The translations under genes were made by a program, and so were the position numbers. From Streptomyces sp. Z26 (GTDB lineage Bacteria; Actinomycetota; Actinomycetes; Streptomycetales; Streptomycetaceae), in assembly GCF_003665095.1 (NCBI RefSeq), contig NZ_RCHV01000002.1, positions 372,001-436,000 on the forward strand: a stretch of 64,000 bases of DNA. The letters are read 5' to 3'. The notes beneath the pieces are model-generated. The model was given only the letters and a program-made list of their open reading frames with translations. It was not told where the DNA came from and did not search any database. Positions 59,601-64,000 of this stretch are shown here, piece by piece (positions within the stretch are counted from its first letter, which is position 1; each line of letters opens with the position of its first letter).

Positions 59601-62600
59601 CGGTACCCGAGCCGCAGCCGGAGCCGTTCGCCCGGCACGGCGACGAGCGTCAGCGGGTAGTGGGTGCCGTCCCGGCCCTGTACGTCGCGGAGTTCGAGGC
59701 CGGGCACCAGCGCGCCCAACTCCGCGTCGTCCACGGGGTAGTTCTCGAACACCACGACGGTGTCGAAGAGTTCGGCGTGCCCGGCGACGGACTGGAGGGT
59801 GGCCAGGTCGGCGTGCTGGTGGTCGAGCATCTGCGACTGCTGGGCGCGCAGCGCGGTGAGGGTGTCCGCGACCGTACGCGCGGGGTCGAGGCGTACGCGC
59901 ACCGGCACGGTGTTGATGAGCAGCCCCACGATGTCCTCCGCGCCCGGCAGTTCGGCCGGGCGGCCGGACACGGTCGCGCCGAACACCACGTCGTCCCGGC
60001 CGGTGAGGGCGCCGAGCAGGACCGCCCAGCCGAGCTGTACGACGGTGCTGGCCGTCAGCCCGTACGTCCGCGCCACCGCCGCCACGCGCGCGCCGGTCGC
60101 CGCGTCGAGTTCCGCCGACGCCACCCGCGAGGCGCCGCCCGCACCCCGGCGGCCCGGCCCGGCGACCAGCGTCGGCCCGTCCACGGACGACAGCAGCGCG
60201 CGCCAGGCGGCCTCGTCCGCGCGGGCGTCGCGGGTGGCGAGCCAGTCGAGGAAGTCGCGGTAGGGCGTGGCGGGCGGGAGGGCTCGCCCGGCGTAGAGGG
60301 AGAACAGCTCCCGGACGACCACCGGCATCGACCAGCCGTCGAGCAGCAGATGGTGCGTGGTCAGCACGAACGTGTGCCGCTCCCCGGACCGCCGCAGCAG
60401 CGCGGCGCGTACGAGCGGCGGCCGGGCCAGGTCGAACCGGCGCTGCCGGTCCGCCTCCAGGAAGCCCTCCAGGTCGGCGGGGGCGGCCGTCTCCCGCCAC
60501 TGCGGTACGGCGTCCGGTTCGACGACCTGTACGGGCCGCCCGGACCCGCCGGGACGCACGCCCGCCGACAGCTGTGGATGGCGGCGCAGCAGGCGGTGCA
60601 GCGCGTCGCGCAGCGCGGCCGGGTCCAGCGCGCCGTGCAGGTCGAAGACGAACTGGACGAGGTACGGGTCGGCGCCGTCGTGGTCGTAGAGCGAGTGGAA
60701 GAGGATGCCCTGCGCCAGTGGCGGCAGCGGCAGTTCGCCGCCCGCGCGGGCGCGGGCGCGGTCGGCCAGCGCCGTCAGCACCTCGAACCAGCGCCCGGCG
60801 AGCGCGGCGACGTGCTCCTCGTCCAGCAGGCCGCCGGGCCAGGACCAGTGGGCGACCAGTTCGGGGCCGTCGGGGCGCTCGGTGATCAGCGTGTCCAGCT
60901 CCACGGCGTGCGCGAGGGCGGGGCCCGTACGGTCCGTACCGCCGTCCGCGGGTACGTCCTCGGCCGGGACGGCGTCGGCATCCACGTCCGCGTCCGCGAG
61001 CTGCGTGGCGTCCGCGAGGACCGCCCAGTCGCCGTCGCCGCCGACGCCGATACGGCCCAGGTAGTTGAACGCGAACTGCGGCGCGGGGCGCGCGGCCAGC
61101 ACCGGGCCGGTCTGCGGGTTGAGGTGCCGCAGCAGGCCGTACGCCAGTCCGGCGCGGGCGGCGTCGCGGGTGCCGGTCCGCACCTTGGCGACGGCGCCGT
61201 CCAGCGCGGTCGGGTCGGTGCGCGCGTCTGCCCAGGAGCAGCCGGGGTCGACGAGCGTGGGGCACAGAGTGGTGAACCAGCCGACCGTACGGGACAGGTC
61301 GAGGCCGTCCGCGAACTCCTCCCGCCCGTGGCCCTCCAGGTCGACCGCCAACGTGTCCGGGCCGTCGCCGTCCCGCCAGTCGGCGGCGGCCAACGCGAAG
61401 GCGGTGAGCAGCAGTTCGCGTACCGAGCAGCCGAAGGCCGCGGTGGAGTCCGCGACCAGGCGGCGGGTGACGGCGCCGGACAGGACGGCGGTGTGGCGGC
61501 GGCGGGTGTCCTCGGTGTCGACGGCGCGGTCCAACGGGCGCCCGCCGACAGGCGGTTCGGCGTCCGGGCCGTCCGGCGCGTCCCGCCAGCGGGTCGACTC
61601 CCGCTGCACGGACGGGTGGTGGGCGTACCGGAGCAGGGCACGCGACCAACGGGGGAAGGAGGTGCCGACGGGTTGCAGCCGGGGGGTCTCTCCGTGGCGT
61701 ACGGCCTCCCAGGCGGTCTCCAGGTCGTCGCGCAGGATGCGCCACGACACCCCGTCCACGGCCAAGTGGTGGACGGTGAGGGTGAGTTCGCCCGCCTTGC
61801 CGTCGCCGGGGTCGGACCAGGCGGCGTGCACGACGCGGCCCCGCTCCGGGTCGGTCGGGGTGCCCGGCCGGTCCAACTCGACGGTGACGGCGGGCAGTAC
61901 CTCCAGCGACCAGAGCGGTTCGCTGGCGACCTGCGGCGACGGCGGGCCGGAGGGCCGGGTGGCCGGCTGGCGGGTCAGGGAGAGCCGCAGCATCTCGTGG
62001 TGGTCGACGAGGGCCTGCACCACCGCGCGCACCTGCTCGGCCGTGCACCCCGCCGGGGTGCGTACGGTCAGCGACTGGACGAACGCGTCGAGCGCGCCGC
62101 CCCGTTCGCGCTGCCAGTGCATGACGGGGGTCAGCGGGACGGTCGGGTCGTACGGCCCGGCCGCCTCGTCCGGCGCGTACGCCCCCTCCCGCGCGGGGCG
62201 CGTACCGGGCCCCGTGGCCGCCTCCTCGCCCGCGACGGCGGCGAGCCCGGCCACGGTGGGAGTGCGGAACACGTCCGGGGTGCTGACGGCCAGGCCCGCG
62301 CGCCTGGCCGCCGCCGCGAGCTGGATCGCCTGGATGCTGTCGCCGCCGAGCGTGAAGAAGTCGGCGTCCAGGGGCACTTCGGGCAGTCCGAGGAGCGTGC
62401 CGAACAGCTCGGCCAGCTTCCGTTCCGCCGCGCCGCCCGGTCCCGCGGCGTCCCGTACGGCGGTGTCCGGCGCGTCCGCGACGGCCGGGCGCGCGGCGCC
62501 CGCCGACCCGACCCCGGCGTCGGGCGCGGGCAGGGCCGCGCGGTCGAGCTTGCCGTTGCGGGTGAGCGGCAGCCGGTCCACGGCGACCACGGCGGCGGGC

Positions 62601-64000
62601 ACCATGTACGGCGGCAGCCGGTCCCGCAGGCGGCCGAGCAGCGCCTCCGGGTCGAGGGGCGCGGCGGGCCCGGCCTCGCCGGTGGACGCGCCGGTGTCCG
62701 GGACGACGTACGAGACGAGGCGCCGCCCGCCCGACCCGTGCGTACGCGGCACCGTGGCGGCCTGCCGTACTCCCGGCTCGTCGAGCAACGCGGCGTCGAT
62801 CTCGCCCGGTTCGATCCGGTGACCGCGCAACTTCACCTGCCCGTCGGCGCGTCCGGCGAACTCCAGGCGTCCGGCCGCGTTCCAGCGCGCCAGGTCGCCG
62901 GTGCGGTACACGCGGGTGCCCGGCGGCCCGTACGGGTCGGGCACGAAGCGCTCCGCCGTGGCGGCGGCCCGTCCGACGTAGCCGCGCGCGACACCCGCGC
63001 CGCCGACGTACAACTCCCCCACCACACCCGGCGGTACGGGTCGCAGCGCGTCGTCCAGCAGCAGCACCCGCATGCCGTCGAGGGGTGTGCCGACGGGGAC
63101 GGTGACGGCGTCGGCGGGCAGTTCCGGGACGGCGTACCGGGTGGCGAACACGGTGGTCTCGGTGGGCCCGTAGCCGTTGACGACGGTCAGGCCGGGCAGC
63201 GCGGCGCGCAACTCCCGTACGGCGTCCGGCGACACCACGTCACCGCCGGTCCACACCTGGCGGACCCCGGCGAGGCAGCGCGGGTCCTCGGTGACGACCA
63301 GCTGGAACAGCCCGGCGGTGAGCCACAGTCCGGTGATCCCGGTGTCGGCGGTGACGCGGGCGAGTTCGGCGGGGCCCAGCCGCCCCGGCGCGGCGACGAC
63401 GACCTCGCCGCCGGTCAGCAGCGGGACCCACAGCTCCAGGTTGAACGCGTCGAAGGCGTACGGCGAGTGGAGCAGCACCCGTTCGGCGCCGCCCTCGGAC
63501 CACCAGCGGTCGGCGGCGAGTTCGGCGAGCGCGCCCTGGGTGACGGCGACGCCCTTGGGTCGGCCGGTGGAGCCGGAGGTGAACATCACGCAGGCGAGGC
63601 CGTCCGGGCGCGGTTCCGCGACCGGCCCCGCCGGGGGCGACTCCGGCACGCCCGGCTCCCGTACGTGCGCGGCCCGTTCACCGGGCTCCCGTTCCCCCGG
63701 CTCCCCCGCGCCCGGCGCGCGGACGTCCAGCACCCGTACGCCCCTGGCGCGTGCCGCCGCGACGACGGGGTCCGCCGCGGTGTGCCCGTCGGTGAGCAGC
63801 ACCCGTACGCCCGCGTCGGCCAGCGCCGCGTCCTGACGGGCGGGCGCGTCGTCGCGGTGCAGCGGCACGTAGGCCGCGCCCGCCCGCACGACGGCGAGCG
63901 CGGCGACGGTCAGCCCCACCGACCGTTCGAGCAGCAGGCCCACGGTCGGCTCCGCACCCGCCCCGGCGCCGCCGTCCCCGGACGCGGTCGGGACCGGGGT
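53621..64000 (-). CDS. Nonribosomal peptide synthetase, 3' part (A-T-E-C-A-T-C-A-T-TE), 5' end outside window
   Basis: The frame is open to base 64000, so the gene starts beyond the window; at least 3459 residues are visible. Domains from the window edge: A1 (64000-62530; [21 protein letters not shown]), T1 ([10 protein letters not shown], 62.3 kb), E (about 62.15-60.77 kb; [26 protein letters not shown]), C (about 60.7-59.5; HHLLLDGWS), A2 (59.4-57.9), T2 ([10 protein letters not shown]), C (57.5-56.2; HHIAADGWS), A3 (56.2-54.7), T3 ([10 protein letters not shown]), TE (about 54.4-53.6; GWSFGG). It adds a D-residue and two further residues, then releases the peptide. By eye A1 reads DALWWGGVFK (hydrophobic, Val-like), A2 DVWSVAMVHK (Thr/Ser-like), A3 DMPQVGCVWK (not recognised). 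Confidence 0.95.
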   Translation of the reverse strand, partial: TPVPTASGDGGAGAGAEPTVGLLLERSVGLTVAALAVVRAGAAYVPLHRDDAPARQDAALADAGVRVLLTDGHTAADPVVAAARARGVRVLDVRAPGAGEPGEREPGERAAHVREPGVPESPPAGPVAEPRPDGLACVMFTSGSTGRPKGVAVTQGALAELAADRWWSEGGAERVLLHSPYAFDAFNLELWVPLLTGGEVVVAAPGRLGPAELARVTADTGITGLWLTAGLFQLVVTEDPRCLAGVRQVWTGGDVVSPDAVRELRAALPGLTVVNGYGPTETTVFATRYAVPELPADAVTVPVGTPLDGMRVLLLDDALRPVPPGVVGELYVGGAGVARGYVGRAAATAERFVPDPYGPPGTRVYRTGDLARWNAAGRLEFAGRADGQVKLRGHRIEPGEIDAALLDEPGVRQAATVPRTHGSGGRRLVSYVVPDTGASTGEAGPAAPLDPEALLGRLRDRLPPYMVPAAVVAVDRLPLTRNGKLDRAALPAPDAGVGSAGAARPAVADAPDTAVRDAAGPGGAAERKLAELFGTLLGLPEVPLDADFFTLGGDSIQAIQLAAAARRAGLAVSTPDVFRTPTVAGLAAVAGEEAATGPGTRPAREGAYAPDEAAGPYDPTVPLTPVMHWQRERGGALDAFVQSLTVRTPAGCTAEQVRAVVQALVDHHEMLRLSLTRQPATRPSGPPSPQVASEPLWSLEVLPAVTVELDRPGTPTDPERGRVVHAAWSDPGDGKAGELTLTVHHLAVDGVSWRILRDDLETAWEAVRHGETPRLQPVGTSFPRWSRALLRYAHHPSVQRESTRWRDAPDGPDAEPPVGGRPLDRAVDTEDTRRRHTAVLSGAVTRRLVADSTAAFGCSVRELLLTAFALAAADWRDGDGPDTLAVDLEGHGREEFADGLDLSRTVGWFTTLCPTLVDPGCSWADARTDPTALDGAVAKVRTGTRDAARAGLAYGLLRHLNPQTGPVLAARPAPQFAFNYLGRIGVGGDGDWAVLADATQLADADVDADAVPAEDVPADGGTDRTGPALAHAVELDTLITERPDGPELVAHWSWPGGLLDEEHVAALAGRWFEVLTALADRARARAGGELPLPPLAQGILFHSLYDHDGADPYLVQFVFDLHGALDPAALRDALHRLLRRHPQLSAGVRPGGSGRPVQVVEPDAVPQWRETAAPADLEGFLEADRQRRFDLARPPLVRAALLRRSGERHTFVLTTHHLLLDGWSMPVVVRELFSLYAGRALPPATPYRDFLDWLATRDARADEAAWRALLSSVDGPTLVAGPGRRGAGGASRVASAELDAATGARVAAVARTYGLTASTVVQLGWAVLLGALTGRDDVVFGATVSGRPAELPGAEDIVGLLINTVPVRVRLDPARTVADTLTALRAQQSQMLDHQHADLATLQSVAGHAELFDTVVVFENYPVDDAELGALVPGLELRDVQGRDGTHYPLTLVAVPGERLRLRLGYRTDLYDDATAERLLDRLCALLGRLTDDPAAPLGRVGLLLDGEPGGAEEGAYGRPSAYGERDADPEPATLPALFGTWARRTPAAPAVTHGATTLTYAELDARADRLARALRDRGAGPERLVGLVLERSVDLVVAVLAVLRSGAGYLPLDPAHPEERLRRVLAEADPVLVVTDRPLPVPQPQLPVGTEPYATDPTRATDPTAPAADPDRPLPEPHPDSTAYVIHTSGSTGRPKGVVVTHRNVVRLLTATDDRFRFDGDDVHALFHSYAFDVSVWEMWCALGRGGRLVVVPEDTTRSPGDLLELLRRERVTALSQTPSAFYQLVRATGDAGPAALPDLRAVVCAGEALEPSRVRAWQGPGRPVLVNMYGITETTVHASYAALTDPGDPASNVGTALPDLRLHLLDHGLRPVPPGCPGELYVSGPGVTRGYLGRPGLTATRFVPDPFGPPGSRMYRSGDLARRRPDGSLEYLGRTDQQVKIRGYRVEPGEVERVLEQHPAVARAVVLADTGAAAGGGRLLCYAVPAGAGDRDPDAPEPSAAELRAYARTVLPAHMVPAFVVLVEEIPLTGNGKLDRAALPRPESALTVSRPPADARERLLCRLFAETLGLPEVGAEDNFFDLGGHSLLATRLINRVRAETGRELALRALFDAPAVASLARLLPEQADATHESTPTGGPGNGPADRPATATTTTPAVPPAPRPDRVPLSPAQRRLWFFSSLAGPNSVYNMSFAVRFTGPLATRHLRAALHDVLVRHESLRTLVAEADGEPYQRLGSADDLPFTTVAASEAALPDLLADEATHVFDLAVELPVRAVLYETAPDRHVLLLLLHHIAADGWSLAPLSRDLSTAYRARADGGAPRWTYEPVQYADHTLRQRDRDLRDDTAYWTETLRGAPEVLPLPLDHPRPAVSAHRGETVEFTLDAALHARLNRLASATRTSLFMVVHAAVAALLSRLGAGEDIPVGTPVAGRHDEALHETVGCFVNTVVLRTDVSGAPTFHELLDRVRATDLDAFAHQEVPFQQVVEALNPPRSLAAHPVFQVMLAFQDTPATAFDLPGVRAEPVAAHGGASRMDLLWSLRQRWAEHGAEHGTEAGVEGLLEYDTELFTPATARLLLARLEVLLRAAADDPGQRITDLPVLVDGEYDRLTRRWNTTARDVPRTTVAALFAERARRTPESPAVRHGDTVLGHGELAARAERLATTLRARGAGPGTLVAVLLRRGPELPVALLATQATGAAYLPLDPTLPPARIAALLADARPLLVVRDAPGADGGTRVEAGEGAPLGVPEGTAYVTYTSGSTGRPKGVVVPHGALVNLLLALREQLDVRAGDRVLAAAPVGFDMCKPELYLPLVTGATMVLADEGALREPDELAALLDRHEVTVMQATPSLWQALAARHPERLRHVRAVVGGEAVPAGAARELAAATASLLACYGPTETTVWSAVHPVEASGPAEDGGTVPLGRPLWNTRCHVLDAALRPVPPGVTGELYVAGAGVATGYHGRPGLTATRFLPDPYGPPGARMYRTGDLASRARDGVLRFHGRTDDQVKIRGHRVELGEIEAALIAHPDVASAAVAVHDRGADDRRLVGYVTPATTDPRAVGAHLARLLPDYMLPARLLTLDTLPLSAHGKVLRDRLPEPDWAAAATVAEPPRDLREDLMCRQFAEVLDVPRVGPDDNFFELGGHSLLAARLAGRVRGVLGLEPAIRDVFEAPTPAALSRLLAAPDERPAPAQLVPFRSAGDAAPVFCVHPLSGLSWLYAGLLRHVGRDHPVYGLDAEAPGAGVQLPATVEEMADRYVRLLRRVRPHGPYHLVGWSFGGLVAHEMAVRLHALGEPPGTLFLVDALPAEPVPQGAEEHGGEPIDERRVHRVLLTAAGFDDDRLDVERLDFTAVTALLRGEGSVFARFTEEDVARVIAVSRHNDRLLRAYRPPRYAGPTTYVEASDPGGEQPRGTHHELWRPYAGGGLTAGHVTARHHRVMQPRHVDAVGVQLAEALRKGTR

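Noticed and set aside
53621..64000. Tandem repeats or mobile DNA suggested by similar blocks in the NRPS
   Set aside because: The repeated segments are paralogous A, C and T domains of one protein, not transposable or satellite repeats.

Overview
The window is chromosomal DNA from an actinomycete, almost certainly Streptomyces or a close relative. The sequence is very G+C rich, third codon positions are nearly all G/C, and GTG/TTG starts and ATGA/GTGA gene overlaps are common. It carries an almost textbook ssgB sporulation gene, which is restricted to sporulating actinomycetes. From memory, the order HIT/thrS ... ssgB ... cobT resembles the S. coelicolor SCO15xx core region. I see no IS element, integrase, CRISPR array, plasmid replication gene or rRNA.

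Layout. (i) 1-14.7 kb: end of a hypothetical gene, HIT protein and thrS, a histidine kinase/response regulator pair, two tRNA-Val(CAC), ssgB, small membrane proteins, a DsbA-like thioredoxin-fold protein, a pabB-pabC pair for p-aminobenzoate, a four-tRNA cluster (Gly, Cys, Val, Val), and a phosphotransferase overlapping a zinc-ribbon gene. (ii) 15-24.7 kb: a Ser/Thr kinase, three transcription regulators (XRE, LysR and their divergent partners), and an Fe-superoxide dismutase divergent from a TsaD paralogue coupled to an acetyltransferase. The last two units share a 17-bp inverted repeat. A SpoU-type RNA methyltransferase follows. (iii) 24.8-31.7 kb: corrin/siroheme genes, namely fused siroheme synthase/uroporphyrinogen methyltransferase, a BluB-CobT fusion with about 700 residues of Pro/Ala/Glu-rich N-terminal sequence, and CobL. 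(iv) 31.9-41.2 kb: acetyltransferases, a HAD phosphatase, a Tat-exported glycerophosphodiesterase, an acyltransferase, a three-gene envelope-type operon (holin-X, DUF3618, DUF4235), and a TetR-MFS efflux pair. (v) 41.2-49.6 kb: arginine biosynthesis, argC-argJ-argB-argD-argR overlapped or tightly spaced, then a DUF488 gene, argG and argH, with candidate ArgR sites before argC and argG. (vi) 50.5-64.0 kb: the distal end of a nonribosomal peptide cluster on the minus strand: a giant NRPS running off the right edge (A-T-E-C-A-T-C-A-T-TE visible), then an AMP-ligase with an unassigned C-terminal region, a cupin-like protein and an MbtH protein.

How the parts work together. The arg genes form a nearly complete route from N-acetylglutamyl phosphate to arginine (argF is absent here), with their own repressor inside the operon. 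CysG/CobA, CobL and BluB-CobT supply siroheme and cobalamin. pabB/pabC supply p-aminobenzoate for folate. The NRPS block is the accessory, product-forming part of the window. Its stop/start overlaps argue that NRPS, ligase and cupin are translated as one unit, with mbtH 43 bases further on. The thioesterase shows that the visible NRPS protein releases the product, so earlier modules and other tailoring genes should lie beyond base 64000.

Most functional calls rest on motifs read by eye from the sequence. Substrate specificities, operators and promoters are inferences and are marked as such.
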